Shown in pieces: positions 1 through 8,979 of a stretch of DNA of 40,292 bases. The stretch comes from an uncultured beta proteobacterium (GTDB lineage Bacteria; Pseudomonadota; Gammaproteobacteria; Burkholderiales; Burkholderiaceae_C). Both the position numbers and the translations under genes were made by a program. The stretch lies in contig CAITZZ010000195.1 of assembly GCA_903897005.1 (NCBI GenBank), positions 1 to 40,292 of the forward strand, given 5' to 3'. Below the pieces are notes generated by a model, which searched no databases, was not told where the DNA came from, and saw only the letters and a program-made list of their open reading frames with translations. Each line of letters opens with the position of its first letter. Within the stretch, counting starts at the first letter, position 1.

Positions 1-117
1 CATCTGGGGCGGCTTGACTTTTTGCGTCCGCCGCTCCAGCACGACCGAGCCGCCGTCGTCGGCAACCGGCAGACGGATCGGCTTAGGGTGAGGAGTTACA
101 GGGGGTTTGCTTGCCAT
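1..117 (-). CDS. clpS: ClpS-like ClpAP adaptor, N-terminal part only (cut by window edge)
   Basis: An ATG at 117-115 opens a frame that runs off the left edge of the window after 39 codons. The visible residues are a variable Pro-rich N-terminus followed by VVLERRTQKVKPPQM, which resembles the segment just before the conserved core of beta-proteobacterial ClpS. ClpS delivers N-degron substrates to the ClpAP protease in the cytoplasm. A GGAA-type ribosome site precedes the ATG and only 36 bases separate it from the asnS stop, so it may be read from the asnS transcript. The diagnostic ClpS core lies outside the window, so the call rests on a short segment and on memory of the family. Confidence 0.6.
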   Translation of the reverse strand, partial: MASKPPVTPHPKPIRLPVADDGGSVVLERRTQKVKPPQM

Positions 118-153
118 GCTTCCATTCTATAGATCGTACCCAAAGACCGAATA

Positions 154-1554
154 TCAATACCTGGCATTGCCGGGGGTACGTGGGAAGGGAATCACATCGC
201 GCACATTGGACAAGCCCGATATGTAGGAAATGGTGCGCTCAAAGCCCAGTCCAAAACCTGCATGCGGCACCGTGCCGTAGCGCCGCAAATCGCGATACCA
301 GCCGTAGTGCGCGGGGTCCAGCCCCACTTCAATCATGCGCCCATCCAGCACATCGAGCCGCTCTTCACGCTGGGAGCCACCAATGATTTCGCCAATACCG
401 GGTGCCAGCACATCCATTGCCGCCACGGTCTTGCCGTCATCATTGAGGCGCATGTAGAAGGCCTTGATCTCTTTGGGGTAATTCATCAGCACGAGCGGCC
501 CGTGAACGTACTTCTCGGCCAGAAAGCGTTCATGCTCGCTTTGCAGATCAATGCCCCATTTCACCGGGTATTCGAATTGTTCCTTGGTGGCTTCCAGAAT
601 CTTGATGGCATCCGTGTAGTCCATACGCACGAAGTTGCAGTCAATCATGGCTTGCAGCTTGGCAATCACCCCCTTTTCGATGCGCTCGTCGAAAAACTCC
701 ATGTCGTCGGCGCGCTCGGTCAGCACCGCCTTGAAGACAAATTTCAGCAAGGCCTCGGCCAGCGCCGCGTCATCGGCCAGATCGGCAAAGGCGATTTCGG
801 GCTCGATCATCCAGAACTCTGCGAGATGCCGGCTGGTATTGGAGTTCTCGGCCCTGAAGGTCGGCCCGAAGGTGTAAACCTTGGACAGCGCCATGCAGTA
901 GGTTTCGACATTCAACTGGCCCGACACGGTCAGGAAGGCTTCGCGACCAAAGAAGTCCTTGGAAAAATCGATCTTGCCAGCGTCAGTGCGCGGCAGATTG
1001 GCCAGATCCAGCGTCGAAACTCGAAACAACTCGCCAGCGCCTTCAGCGTCGGACGCGGTAATGATGGGGGTATTGACCCAAAAAAACTCCCGCTCATGAA
1101 AGAAGCGGTGGATCGCCTGGGCCACCGTATGGCGCAGGCGTGTGACCGCGCCGATCACATTGGTGCGGGCTCGCAGATGGGCCACTTCGCGCAGATATTC
1201 CATGCTGTGCGCTTTGGGCTGGATCGGGTAGGTGTCGGGGTCATCGACCCAGCCGGTGACCTTGATTGAAGTGGCCTGCATTTCAAACGGCTGCCCCTTG
1301 GCAGGAGACGGCACGATCAGGCCAGAGGCCTCGATCGAACAACCCGCCGTCAGGTGCACGACCTGATCAGCGTAATTGGCCAGCGTACTGGGTGCTACCA
1401 CCTGGATCGGATGAAAACACGACCCGTCCGACAGGTTGACGAACGAGATTCCGGCCTTGGAATCACGTCGCGTACGGACCCAGCCCTTGACCGTAACCGG
1501 TGTATCGACCGGGGCCTGAGCTCCCAGTATTTGCTTGACGCTTAGTGTTGTCAT
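154..1554 (-). CDS. asnS: Asparaginyl-tRNA synthetase
   Basis: Charges tRNA-Asn with asparagine in the cytoplasm (class IIb aminoacyl-tRNA synthetase). From the ATG at 1554 the protein has 466 residues, the usual length of bacterial AsnS. The N-terminal OB-fold anticodon-binding domain is followed by the catalytic core. Motif 2 is visible around [16 protein letters not shown] and motif 3 in the C-terminal [12 protein letters not shown] segment, ending in the typical FPRTPG tail. An upstream in-frame start at 1620 would add 22 residues that do not look like the family (Arg-rich, then AFPIAI), so the internal ATG starting [10 protein letters not shown] is preferred. A direct AsnRS implies the organism does not depend only on the indirect Asp-tRNA-Asn amidation route. 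Confidence 0.96.
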   Translation of the reverse strand: MTTLSVKQILGAQAPVDTPVTVKGWVRTRRDSKAGISFVNLSDGSCFHPIQVVAPSTLANYADQVVHLTAGCSIEASGLIVPSPAKGQPFEMQATSIKVTGWVDDPDTYPIQPKAHSMEYLREVAHLRARTNVIGAVTRLRHTVAQAIHRFFHEREFFWVNTPIITASDAEGAGELFRVSTLDLANLPRTDAGKIDFSKDFFGREAFLTVSGQLNVETYCMALSKVYTFGPTFRAENSNTSRHLAEFWMIEPEIAFADLADDAALAEALLKFVFKAVLTERADDMEFFDERIEKGVIAKLQAMIDCNFVRMDYTDAIKILEATKEQFEYPVKWGIDLQSEHERFLAEKYVHGPLVLMNYPKEIKAFYMRLNDDGKTVAAMDVLAPGIGEIIGGSQREERLDVLDGRMIEVGLDPAHYGWYRDLRRYGTVPHAGFGLGFERTISYISGLSNVRDVIPFPRTPGNARY

Positions 1555-1618
1555 GATTTGTTCAGTAATGGCAATTGGAAAAGCATAACCCATCCGCCGC
1601 CGTCGGCCTTCGGGCAAC

Positions 1619-1650
1619 AAAAAACCCCAATGGAGTCAACACATTGGGGT
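1619..1650 (-). terminator. Intrinsic terminator after the monomeric isocitrate dehydrogenase gene
   Basis: A perfect 9-bp stem (ACCCCAATG at 1624-1632 with CATTGGGGT at 1642-1650) and a 9-base loop. On the minus strand it is followed directly by six T residues (A run at 1619-1624 on the plus strand). It lies between the stop of the isocitrate dehydrogenase gene and asnS, so asnS probably has its own promoter in the remaining short gap. Confidence 0.88.
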
Positions 1651-1697
1651 CTGTGACCGGCCGTTCCTGGCGGCCCTGGTTGGTCTCTATCGTTCTC

Positions 1698-3935
1698 TCA
1701 GGTCGGCATTCCTGCAAATACCGCATTGAAGGTTGCACTGGGGCGCATCACACGGGTAACCTTCTCGTTATCGACGAGGAAGTAGCCACCAATATCTGCC
1801 GGCTTGCCCTGAACCGCCTTGAACTCTTCCGTGATCTTCTGCTCGTTCTCGGCCAGTGATTTCGCCAGCGGTGCGAAATGCGCCTGCAGTTCCTTGTCGG
1901 CCGTCTGCGCCGCCAGTTCCTGGGCCCAGTACATGGCCAGATAGAACTGGCTGCCACGGTTGTCCAACTGACCGGTCTTGGGTGACGGGCCTTTGTTGTT
2001 GTCCAGCAGTTTGCCGGTAGCGGCGTCCAGGGTTCTGGCGAGGATCTTGGCTTTTTCATTACCTGTCTTGATGCCCAGATCTTCCAGGCTGACGGCCAGG
2101 GCCAGGAATTCACCGAGCGAATCCCAGCGCAGGTGGTTCTCTTCGACCAACTGCTGCACGTGCTTGGGGGCAGAACCGCCAGCGCCGGTTTCATACATGC
2201 CGCCCCCCGCCATCAGCGGCACGATGGAAAGCATCTTGGCACTGGTACCGAGTTCCATGATCGGGAACAGATCGGTCAGATAGTCGCGCAGGATGTTGCC
2301 GGTCACCGAGATCGTGTCCAGGCCGCGGATCGCGCGCTCCATGGTGTAACGAATGGCACGCACTTGCGACATGATCTGGATGTCCAGACCGCTGGTGTCG
2401 TGGTCCTTGAGGTAGACCTTGACCTTCTTGATCAGCTCGTTTTCGTGCGGACGGTACGGGTCAAGCCAGAAGACGGCAGGCATGCCGGAATTGCGAGCAC
2501 GCGTGACGGCCAGCTTGACCCAGTCGCGAATGGCAGCGTCCTTGGCCTGGCAGGTGCGCCAGATGTCGCCCGCTTCGACGTTCTGCGTCAGCAACACTTC
2601 GCCAGTCGCCAGATCGGTGACGTTGGCCACGCCGTCTTCCGTGATCTCGAAGGTCTTGTCGTGCGAGCCGTACTCTTCGGCCTGCTGCGCCATCAACCCG
2701 ACATTGGGTACCGTGCCCATGGTACGCGGATCGAAGTTGCCGTTCCATTTGCAGAAGTTGATCATCTCCTGGTAGATGCGGGCAAAGGTGCTCTCGGGCA
2801 TTACGGCCTTGACGTCCTTCAAGCGACCATCGGCACCCCACATCTTGCCGCCGTTGCGAATCATGGCCGGCATGGAAGCGTCGACGATGATGTCGTTGGG
2901 TGAGTGGAAATTCGTGATGCCCTTGGCCGAATCCACCATCGCCAGTTCCGGGCGGTGCTCGTGGCAGGCGTGCAGGTCGCTGATGACTTCCTCGCGCAGC
3001 GACTGCGGCAGCGACTCCAGCTTGTCATAAAGGTTGATCATGCCGTTGTTGACGTTCACACCGAGTTCGTCGAACAGCTTGGCATGTTTCTCGAAAGCAT
3101 CCTTGTAGAAGATCCGAACGCAGTGACCGAACACGATGGGGTGCGACACCTTCATCATGGTTGCCTTGACGTGCAGCGAGAACATCACACCTGTCTTGTG
3201 CGCGTCTTCAATTTCTTTCTCATAGAACTCGAGCAGGGCTTTCTTGCTCATGAACATGCTGTCGATGATTTCGCCATCCTTAAGCGAGAGCTTGGGCTTG
3301 AGCACGAGGGTCTTGCCGCTCTTGGTGAGCAGTTCCATCTTTACATCACGCGCCTTGTCCAGCGTCATGGACTTCTCGCCGTGGTAGAAGTCACCATGGT
3401 GCATGTGCGACACGTGCGAGCGCGACGCCTGACTCCACTCGGCCATCGAATGTGGATGCTTGCGGGCAAATTCCTTGACCGCCTTGGGCGCGCGACGGTC
3501 CGAATTACCTTCGCGCAGCACGGGGTTCACAGCGCTGCCGATGCATCGGGAGTAGCGGCTGCGAATCGCCTTGTCGGCGTCGGTCTTGGGGTCTTCCGGG
3601 TAGTCCGGTACGGCGTAGCCCTTGGACTGCAGTTCCTTGATGCAGGCCATCAACTGCCCCACCGAAGCGCTGATGTTGGGCAACTTGATGATGTTGGTCT
3701 CGGGCAGCTGTGTCAGGCGTCCAAGCTCTGCCAGGTTGTCCGGCACCTTTTGCGCGTCCGTCAGGCATTCCGGGAACTCACCAAGCACACGTGCGGCGAC
3801 CGAGATGTCGCACTCCGCCACATCAATGCCGGCCGGTGCCGCAAAGGTGCGAATGACTGGCAGGAACGCACACGTTGCCAGAAACGGTGCTTCATCGGTA
3901 AGCGTATAGATTATTTTGGACGGTTTTGACGCCAT
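1698..3935 (-). CDS. idh: Isocitrate dehydrogenase, NADP-dependent, monomeric type
   Basis: Oxidises isocitrate to 2-oxoglutarate and CO2 with NADP+ in the TCA cycle. The 745-residue length and the whole sequence (start [17 protein letters not shown], central [34 protein letters not shown], end VFAGMP) are those of the large monomeric IDH family, which is not homologous in length or layout to the dimeric enzyme encoded just upstream. The ATG at 3935 is preceded by AGAGGAA at proper spacing. A strong terminator follows the gene. A 125-base gap separates it from the dimeric icd gene and holds an Fnr-like palindrome, suggesting independent, possibly oxygen-responsive control. Confidence 0.96.
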   Translation of the reverse strand: MASKPSKIIYTLTDEAPFLATCAFLPVIRTFAAPAGIDVAECDISVAARVLGEFPECLTDAQKVPDNLAELGRLTQLPETNIIKLPNISASVGQLMACIKELQSKGYAVPDYPEDPKTDADKAIRSRYSRCIGSAVNPVLREGNSDRRAPKAVKEFARKHPHSMAEWSQASRSHVSHMHHGDFYHGEKSMTLDKARDVKMELLTKSGKTLVLKPKLSLKDGEIIDSMFMSKKALLEFYEKEIEDAHKTGVMFSLHVKATMMKVSHPIVFGHCVRIFYKDAFEKHAKLFDELGVNVNNGMINLYDKLESLPQSLREEVISDLHACHEHRPELAMVDSAKGITNFHSPNDIIVDASMPAMIRNGGKMWGADGRLKDVKAVMPESTFARIYQEMINFCKWNGNFDPRTMGTVPNVGLMAQQAEEYGSHDKTFEITEDGVANVTDLATGEVLLTQNVEAGDIWRTCQAKDAAIRDWVKLAVTRARNSGMPAVFWLDPYRPHENELIKKVKVYLKDHDTSGLDIQIMSQVRAIRYTMERAIRGLDTISVTGNILRDYLTDLFPIMELGTSAKMLSIVPLMAGGGMYETGAGGSAPKHVQQLVEENHLRWDSLGEFLALAVSLEDLGIKTGNEKAKILARTLDAATGKLLDNNKGPSPKTGQLDNRGSQFYLAMYWAQELAAQTADKELQAHFAPLAKSLAENEQKITEEFKAVQGKPADIGGYFLVDNEKVTRVMRPSATFNAVFAGMPT

Positions 3936-4023
3936 GGCATTCCTCTTTCTAATTGGGTTGGACAGTAACAGCTGACTGTATTCGATGGGCGCCGGACCGC
4001 CCGGCCCGGACTGCCGAAAAAAT

Positions 4024-4037
4024 TTGATTTACATCAT
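4024..4037. promoter_or_regulatory. Possible Fnr/Anr-type operator upstream of monomeric idh
   Basis: TTGATTTACATCAT matches the Fnr consensus TTGAT-N4-ATCAA at nine of ten defined bases. It lies about 90-100 bases upstream of the idh start codon in the only sizeable gap between the two isocitrate dehydrogenase genes. No experimental evidence is available, and a single 9/10 match can arise by chance. Confidence 0.4.
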
Positions 4038-4060
4038 GAATTGATGAGGTAAGTCTCGTA

Positions 4061-5314
4061 TCACATATTGTCGATCATCACTTGACCAAAGCCCGAGCAG
4101 CTAACCTGCGTTGCGCCTTCCATCAAGCGGGCAAAGTCGTAGGTCACTTTCTTGCTTGCGATCGATTTCTTCATCGAACTGATGATCAGATCGGCCGCTG
4201 CGACCCATCCCATGTGACGCAGCATCATCTCTGCCGAAAGAATTTCGGAACCCGGGTTCACATAATCCTTGCCCGCGTACTTCGGCGCCGTACCGTGCGT
4301 TGCCTCAAAGCAGGCCACGGTGTCGGACAGATTGGCGCCCGGTGCGATCCCGATGCCTCCGACCTGGGCCGCCAACGCGTCGGAGATGTAGTCACCATTG
4401 AGGTTCAGGGTCGCAATCACGCTGTATTCCGCCGGGCGCAGCAGAATTTGCTGCAGGAAGGCATCGGCGATGCTGTCCTTGACGATGATCTCCTTGCCGG
4501 TCTTGGGATTCTTGAATTTGCACCAGGGTCCGCCCTCAATCAGTTCGGCACCAAACTCCTTTTGTGCCAGTCCGTAGGCCCAGTCACGAAAGCCTCCTTC
4601 GGTGTACTTCATGATGTTGCCCTTGTGCACAATGGTCAAACTCGGTTTGTCATTGTCGATGGTGTACTGCAGGGCCTTGCGCACCAGACGCTCGGTACCT
4701 TCACGCGAGACCGGCTTGATGCCGATGCCGGACGTACCAGGGAAGCGGATCTTGGTGACGCCCATTTCCTTCTGCAGGAAGTTGATCAGCTTTTTGGCCT
4801 TGTCGGACTCGGCTTCAAACTCGATGCCGGCGTAAATGTCTTCTGAGTTTTCCCGGAAGATCACCATATTGGTTTTCTGCGGCTCTTTGACAGGGCTCGG
4901 AACGCCGTCAAAGTACTGGATCGGACGCAAGCAAACGTACAGATCGAGTTCCTGACGCAGCGCTACGTTGAGGGACCGAATGCCTCCCCCCACCGGCGTG
5001 GTCAACGGGCCTTTGACGGATACCACGTACTCACGCAGCGCCTGCAAGGTTTCCGCGGGCAGCCAGACGTCCGGTCCGTAAACCTTGGTCGACTTCTCGC
5101 CCGCATAGACCTCCATCCAGTGAATCTTCTTCTTGCCGCCGTAAGCCTTGGCGACAGCGGCGTCAACCACCTTGAGCATCACCGGCGTAATGTCAAAGCC
5201 AGTCCCGTCACCCTCAATAAACGGAATCACCGGCTGATCTGGCACGTTGAGCGACATGTCAGCGTTAACCGTGATCTTTTGACCCTGAGAAGGCACTTTG
5301 ATGTGCTGGTACAT
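4061..5314 (-). CDS. icd: Isocitrate dehydrogenase, NADP-dependent, dimeric type
   Basis: Catalyses the same NADP-linked oxidative decarboxylation of isocitrate as its neighbour but belongs to the isocitrate/isopropylmalate dehydrogenase family. The 417-residue protein has the N-terminal [10 protein letters not shown] segment, the substrate loop [13 protein letters not shown] with Ser114 at the position of the serine phosphorylated by IDH kinase in E. coli, and the C-terminal [11 protein letters not shown] segment whose Lys-Tyr pair is typical of NADP rather than NAD specificity. The ATG at 5314 has an AAGGAG site. The promoter must lie in the 213-base divergent gap (5315-5527) shared with the Ala/Lys-rich protein gene; I see no clear -35/-10 pair there. 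No IDH kinase gene is present in the window. Confidence 0.97.
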   Translation of the reverse strand: MYQHIKVPSQGQKITVNADMSLNVPDQPVIPFIEGDGTGFDITPVMLKVVDAAVAKAYGGKKKIHWMEVYAGEKSTKVYGPDVWLPAETLQALREYVVSVKGPLTTPVGGGIRSLNVALRQELDLYVCLRPIQYFDGVPSPVKEPQKTNMVIFRENSEDIYAGIEFEAESDKAKKLINFLQKEMGVTKIRFPGTSGIGIKPVSREGTERLVRKALQYTIDNDKPSLTIVHKGNIMKYTEGGFRDWAYGLAQKEFGAELIEGGPWCKFKNPKTGKEIIVKDSIADAFLQQILLRPAEYSVIATLNLNGDYISDALAAQVGGIGIAPGANLSDTVACFEATHGTAPKYAGKDYVNPGSEILSAEMMLRHMGWVAAADLIISSMKKSIASKKVTYDFARLMEGATQVSCSGFGQVMIDNM

Positions 5315-5527
5315 GAAAATTCTCCTTGGAAGGTCGAATTCAGGCCCAGTTTGGAACCCAAATCAGCCAAATAACCCTATTCCGCACCGGGTTGAAGGGA
5401 CTTTTTGATTTTAGTTCCAAAAAAACACCAATTTTTGTCAACCAGCGGCAAACCAGGCCCGTTACGGACAGACCTTCCAAAGCTTGGGGGGAATTTTTGA
5501 AATAACGTTATCTCAAGGAAACTGAAC

Positions 5528-5860
5528 ATGAACAAACTCCTCGCCGCTTTGGTTGCTGGTCTCTTCGCTGCTGGCGCTTTCGCTCAAGCTGCTGCTCCTG
5601 CCGCACCCGCTAAGGCTGCTCCGGCTCCTGCTGCTGCTGCTGCACCTGCTGCTGCTGCTCCGGCTGCTGCTCCCGCCGCCAAAGCTGCCGCTCCGGCCAA
5701 GGCTGACGACAAGGCTGAAAAGGCTGCTGCTGCCAAGGCTGCCAAGGCTGAAAAAGCTGAAAAGGCCAAGGCCGCCAAGGCTGAAAAAGCAGCTGCTGCC
5801 AAGACTGCCAAGGCTGAAAAGGCTCCTGCCAAGAAGGCTGCTGCTTCCGCTGCCAAGTAA
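5528..5860 (+). CDS. Exported Ala/Lys/Pro-rich low-complexity protein
   Basis: 110 residues. Residues 1-20 (MNKLLAALVAGLFAAGAFAQ) form a clear Sec signal peptide with an AFA-Q cleavage site. The mature part is almost only Ala, Lys, Pro and Glu: first an Ala/Pro stretch (about 21-60), then repeated KAEKA/AAKAAKAEKA units (about 61-105). The mature chain is strongly basic and resembles the Lys/Ala tails of histone-H1-like proteins, but the signal peptide argues for a periplasmic or envelope location. Alanine is written mostly as GCT in the 5' half, unlike the GCC/GCG-rich neighbours. AAGGAAAC precedes the ATG and a strong terminator follows, so it is a single-gene unit. Function unknown; similar short secreted Ala-rich proteins are, from memory, common in Comamonadaceae. 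Confidence 0.8.
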   Translation: MNKLLAALVAGLFAAGAFAQAAAPAAPAKAAPAPAAAAAPAAAAPAAAPAAKAAAPAKADDKAEKAAAAKAAKAEKAEKAKAAKAEKAAAAKTAKAEKAPAKKAAASAAK

Positions 5861-5895
5861 TAAGGCCTTCAGAAGCACAGCTTCTGAAACTTATC

Positions 5896-5924
5896 AAAAT
5901 GCCCGCTCTGGCGGGCATTTTTTT
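5896..5924 (+). terminator. Intrinsic terminator after the Ala/Lys-rich protein gene
   Basis: A GC-rich stem with AT extension (AAAATGCCCGC paired with GCGGGCATTTT, loop TCTG) followed by a run of T residues through 5924, 36 bases after the stop codon. Confidence 0.92.
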
Positions 5925-5970
5925 GTTTGAGTCACTTTGACCGTTGCACTGGTTGCAGCAAAATCGGCGT

Positions 5971-6423
5971 ATGAAGAAATTGTTCACAGTCCTGCTCGGC
6001 TGCGCCCTTTCACTCGGGCCCAGGGTGCACGCACAAGACGGGCCGCAAATGAACCTGCCGCGCATCAAGATTGGCGCTGGCATGCATCTGATTGAAGCTC
6101 AACTGGCGACCAACTCCCAACAAAGAGCGACCGGTCTGATGTTTCGCAAGGAAATGCCGGCCTCTGAAGGCATGCTGTTCGTCTTCGAGCAAGCCAGCGA
6201 ACAATGCTTCTGGATGAAGAACACGCTGATCCCCCTGACGGCAGCCTTTGTCGCCGATGACGGCACCATCGTCAACCTGGCCGACATGAAGCCCCAGACC
6301 ACCGATTCCCACTGCTCGGCCAGGCCGGTTCGCTACGTCCTGGAAATGAACCTGGGCTGGTTCGGCAAAAGGGGCATCAAGGCCGGAGCCAAGCTCTCAG
6401 GAAAACCTTTTCAGGGCAATTGA
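5971..6423 (+). CDS. DUF192 family exported protein
   Basis: 150 residues from the ATG at 5971. Residues 1-21 (MKKLFTVLLGCALSLGPRVHA) form a signal peptide. The rest is the DUF192 domain, recognised by the segments QRATGLMFRKEMPASEGMLF, CFWMKNTLIPL and the C-terminal RYVLEMNLGWF. DUF192 proteins are small periplasmic or secreted proteins of undetermined biochemical role. A TTG at 5944 would extend the frame by nine residues, but that would bury the signal peptide, so the ATG is preferred. The gene ends 17 bases from the convergent sodB stop, with no separate terminator visible. Confidence 0.92.
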   Translation: MKKLFTVLLGCALSLGPRVHAQDGPQMNLPRIKIGAGMHLIEAQLATNSQQRATGLMFRKEMPASEGMLFVFEQASEQCFWMKNTLIPLTAAFVADDGTIVNLADMKPQTTDSHCSARPVRYVLEMNLGWFGKRGIKAGAKLSGKPFQGN

Positions 6424-6440
6424 GAGGGCTGCGCCCGACT

Positions 6441-7022
6441 TCAGGCGAAGTTGCTTTCGGCAAAACTCCAGTTGACCAGTTTGTCGAGGAAGGTTTCGAC
6501 GAACTTGGGGCGCATATTGCGGTAGTCGATGTAATAGGCGTGTTCCCAGACGTCCACCGTCAGCAGCGCCTTGTCGGCAGTTGTCAGGGGTGTCCCGGCA
6601 GCGCCCATATTGACGATGTCAACCGAGCCGTCTGCCTTCTTCACCAACCAGGTCCAGCCCGAGCCAAAGTTGCCAACTGCTGATTTGACAAATGCTTCCT
6701 TGAAGGCGGCGTACGAACCCCACTTGGCACTGATCGCTGTGGCCAGAGCACCGGAGGGCTCACCACCGCCACTTGGCTTCATGCAGTTCCAGAAGAACGT
6801 ATGGTTCCAGATTTGTGCCGAGTTGTTGTAGATACCGCCACTGGACTTCTTGATGATGTCTTCCAGTGCCATGTTCTCAAAATCCGTTCCTTTTTGCAGG
6901 TTGTTCAGATTGACGACATAGGCGTTGTGGTGCTTGCCGTGGTGGAACTCCAGCGTTTCCTTGGAATAATTCGGTGCCAATGCGTCAAGCGCATAAGGCA
7001 GTGCGGGCAGTGTGTGTTCCAT
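6441..7022 (-). CDS. sodB: Superoxide dismutase, iron type
   Basis: Converts superoxide to hydrogen peroxide and oxygen in the cytoplasm. 193 residues from the ATG at 7022, the same length as E. coli SodB. The metal ligands are visible: His in LEFHHGKHH, His in AQIWNHTFFW, and Asp/His in DVWEHAYYIDY. AQIWNHTFFW with Gln in the second shell and the AGTPLTT segment favour iron over manganese. A GAGGATC site precedes this ATG; the longer in-frame start at 7076 lacks support. The gene lies 50 bases downstream of xseA on the same strand, and a TACAAT at 7057-7062 could be a -10 element, though no good -35 accompanies it. Confidence 0.96.
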   Translation of the reverse strand: MEHTLPALPYALDALAPNYSKETLEFHHGKHHNAYVVNLNNLQKGTDFENMALEDIIKKSSGGIYNNSAQIWNHTFFWNCMKPSGGGEPSGALATAISAKWGSYAAFKEAFVKSAVGNFGSGWTWLVKKADGSVDIVNMGAAGTPLTTADKALLTVDVWEHAYYIDYRNMRPKFVETFLDKLVNWSFAESNFA

Positions 7023-7072
7023 GAGATCCTCGTCGGTTGATGGGTAAAGATGATTGATTGTAGAAACTTTGT

Positions 7073-8308
7073 TCAATTTGCGTCGGCGACCGTCAAATCA
7101 AGCTTGCCGTCGGCCAGGGTTGCCTGCAGCGCCTGTCCGACCCGGGTTTGTTGCACGCTGGTGATGGTCTTTCCGTCACTGTCAGTGAGCCAGGCATAGC
7201 CACGCTGCAACACCAGACTGGGGTCGAGCAAACCCAGGCGCAGCGAGGCCCGCTGCAAGTCCTGCTGCTTTTGCTTCAGGAAGTCGAGCGCCAGGTAATT
7301 CAGTCGCTGCGCACGCGCAGCCAGTTGCAGGCGCTGCTGCGCCACCCGTGCAGAGGGACGCCCCAGACGCGACGCTGTCAGGTCAAGGCGCTGACTGTGC
7401 TGGTCAATTTGCCGGAAAGCCGCAAGTTGGCAACGCCGCGCCAGACTCTCCAGGCTGGCCAGCCAAACCTCGCGCGGTTGCGCTACCAATTCGGCCGCAG
7501 CCGTCGGGGTCGGAGCCCGCAGATCGGCAACGAAGTCGGCAATCGTGAAGTCGGTCTCATGTCCGACGCCACAAACGACAGGCACCGGACTTTGCGCGAT
7601 GGTGTGTGCTAATTTTTCATCATTGAAAGCCCACAGGTCCTCTGCCGAACCGCCTCCACGCACCAGCAGGATCACATCGATGAGCGCACTGCCCTGCTGC
7701 GTCAGGAGATAGAGCTTTGACAGGGCCTGAATCAACTCTTCTGGCGCGCTGCTGCCCTGCACCGCGGCCGGCACCAATAGCACCGGGATGTGCGGCGCGC
7801 GCCGCTGCAGAGCCGTCATCACGTCATGCAAAGCGGCCGCACCCAGCGAAGTCACGACACCGATGGCGCGCGGCATCACTGGCAAGGGACGCTTTCTGGC
7901 AGCATCGAACAATCCTTGCGCCTCCAACCTGGCCTTGAGCTTGAGAAATTTCTCGAACAAGGCGCCCGCTCCGGCCTGCCTCATGCTTTCAACAATCAGT
8001 TGCAGATCGCCACGCGCCTCGTAGACGCCCAGTCGGCCGTACAACTCAACCAGTTCGCCATCACGTGGGGAAAAATCGAGCATGCCGGCGGCACGGCGAA
8101 ACATGGCGCAGCGAATCTGGGCGTTTTCGTCCTTCAGGGAAAAATAGCAATGGCCACTGGAAGCGCGAGAAAAACCGGATACCTCGCCGCGCACCAAAAC
8201 CGGGTTGAAACGTGCCTCCAGCGCATCGGCAACAGCGCGGCACAAAGCGTCGACACGCCAGACCTTGGGCGCGGGCGGGGAGAATTCGGATTCAGGTGGC
8301 TGGGACAT
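7073..8308 (-). CDS. xseA: Exodeoxyribonuclease VII large subunit
   Basis: Large subunit of the single-strand-specific exonuclease VII, which works with XseB in the cytoplasm in DNA repair. 411 residues from the ATG at 8308. The N-terminal OB-fold (LVRGEVSGF, GHCYFSLKDENAQIRCAMFR) is followed by the catalytic domain with GVVTSLGAAALHDV, the LVRGGGSAEDLWAFNDE block and CGVGHETDFTIADFVADLRAPTPT (family-typical sequence), then a coiled-coil C-terminus. An in-frame ATG at 8323 would add five residues; neither start has a strong ribosome site. Its 5' end lies only 35 bases from the divergent exbB start. No xseB was found in the window. Confidence 0.95.
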   Translation of the reverse strand: MSQPPESEFSPPAPKVWRVDALCRAVADALEARFNPVLVRGEVSGFSRASSGHCYFSLKDENAQIRCAMFRRAAGMLDFSPRDGELVELYGRLGVYEARGDLQLIVESMRQAGAGALFEKFLKLKARLEAQGLFDAARKRPLPVMPRAIGVVTSLGAAALHDVMTALQRRAPHIPVLLVPAAVQGSSAPEELIQALSKLYLLTQQGSALIDVILLVRGGGSAEDLWAFNDEKLAHTIAQSPVPVVCGVGHETDFTIADFVADLRAPTPTAAAELVAQPREVWLASLESLARRCQLAAFRQIDQHSQRLDLTASRLGRPSARVAQQRLQLAARAQRLNYLALDFLKQKQQDLQRASLRLGLLDPSLVLQRGYAWLTDSDGKTITSVQQTRVGQALQATLADGKLDLTVADAN

Positions 8309-8343
8309 AATCACGCTGCCCATTATCTGTGCGGAGATTGCAT

Positions 8344-8973
8344 TTGTTTTCCATCATACAAGCCGCCGGCTGGCCGATCTGGCCGCTCATTGCCTGCTCC
8401 ATCCTGGCATTGGCCCTGGTTATCGAGCGGTTCATCAGCCTGCAGGCGAAAAAGATTGCGCCAGCGCATTTGCTGCAGGAAGTTCTGAGCGTTTCACGCG
8501 TGGCCGTACCCGCGCCCGAGGTGATCAACCAGCTCGAGAAAAACTCCGCGCTCGGCGAGGTCCTTGCCAGCGGTTTTCGAGCGCTGCACAACAACCCGCG
8601 CTGCAGCGAAGTTGACCTTCGCGCCAGCATGGAGGGGGTCGGTCGCATGGTGGCGCACCGCCTTGAGCGCTATTTGAGCGCACTGGCCACGATTGCCTCG
8701 GCGGCGCCGCTGATGGGCCTGTTTGGCACGGTGGTCGGAATGATTGAAATTTTTGGCTCGCAAACCCCGGCCGGCGGCGCCACGGGAGGCAACCCGGCGC
8801 AACTGGCGCACGGCATTTCGGTGGCCTTGTACAACACGGCGTTTGGTCTGATTGTGGCTATTCCGTCGCTCATCTTCTGGCGCTACTTCCGGGCCCGGAT
8901 CGATGCCTATCTGCTGACGCTGGAACTGGCGTCCGAGCGACTGGCACGCCACCTCAACACGCTGCGCAAGTAA
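8344..8973 (+). CDS. exbB: ExbB/TolQ/MotA family proton channel protein
   Basis: Inner-membrane subunit of an ExbB-ExbD stator that couples the proton gradient to TonB-dependent transport. About 209 residues from a TTG at 8344 (reading MFSIIQAAGWPIWPLIACS), which has GGAG eight bases upstream; a GTG at 8329 is the alternative. Three membrane segments are visible: near residues 8-27, in the APLMGLFGTVVGMIEIF region (about 115-140) and in NTAFGLIVAIPSLIFW (about 165-185), with the cytoplasmic domain between the first two. It heads a tight run exbB-exbD-lpxK-ycaR-kdsB. Start-codon choice is the main uncertainty. Confidence 0.92.
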   Translation: MFSIIQAAGWPIWPLIACSILALALVIERFISLQAKKIAPAHLLQEVLSVSRVAVPAPEVINQLEKNSALGEVLASGFRALHNNPRCSEVDLRASMEGVGRMVAHRLERYLSALATIASAAPLMGLFGTVVGMIEIFGSQTPAGGATGGNPAQLAHGISVALYNTAFGLIVAIPSLIFWRYFRARIDAYLLTLELASERLARHLNTLRK

Positions 8974-8979
8974 AGCATC

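Noticed and set aside
262-1269. 335-residue open frame antisense to asnS
   Set aside because: Lies wholly within asnS on the opposite strand, has no family features and a composition typical of a shadow frame in GC-rich DNA.
2133-3929. Long plus-strand frames opposite monomeric idh
   Set aside because: Antisense to a clear 745-residue enzyme; sequences are His/Val/Leu-rich without motifs, and no ribosome sites were seen.
5553-5930. Leu-rich, Ser-rich and Gln-rich frames overlapping the Ala/Lys-rich gene
   Set aside because: They are alternative readings of the GCT/AAG repeats; only the plus frame from 5528 has a signal peptide and ribosome site.
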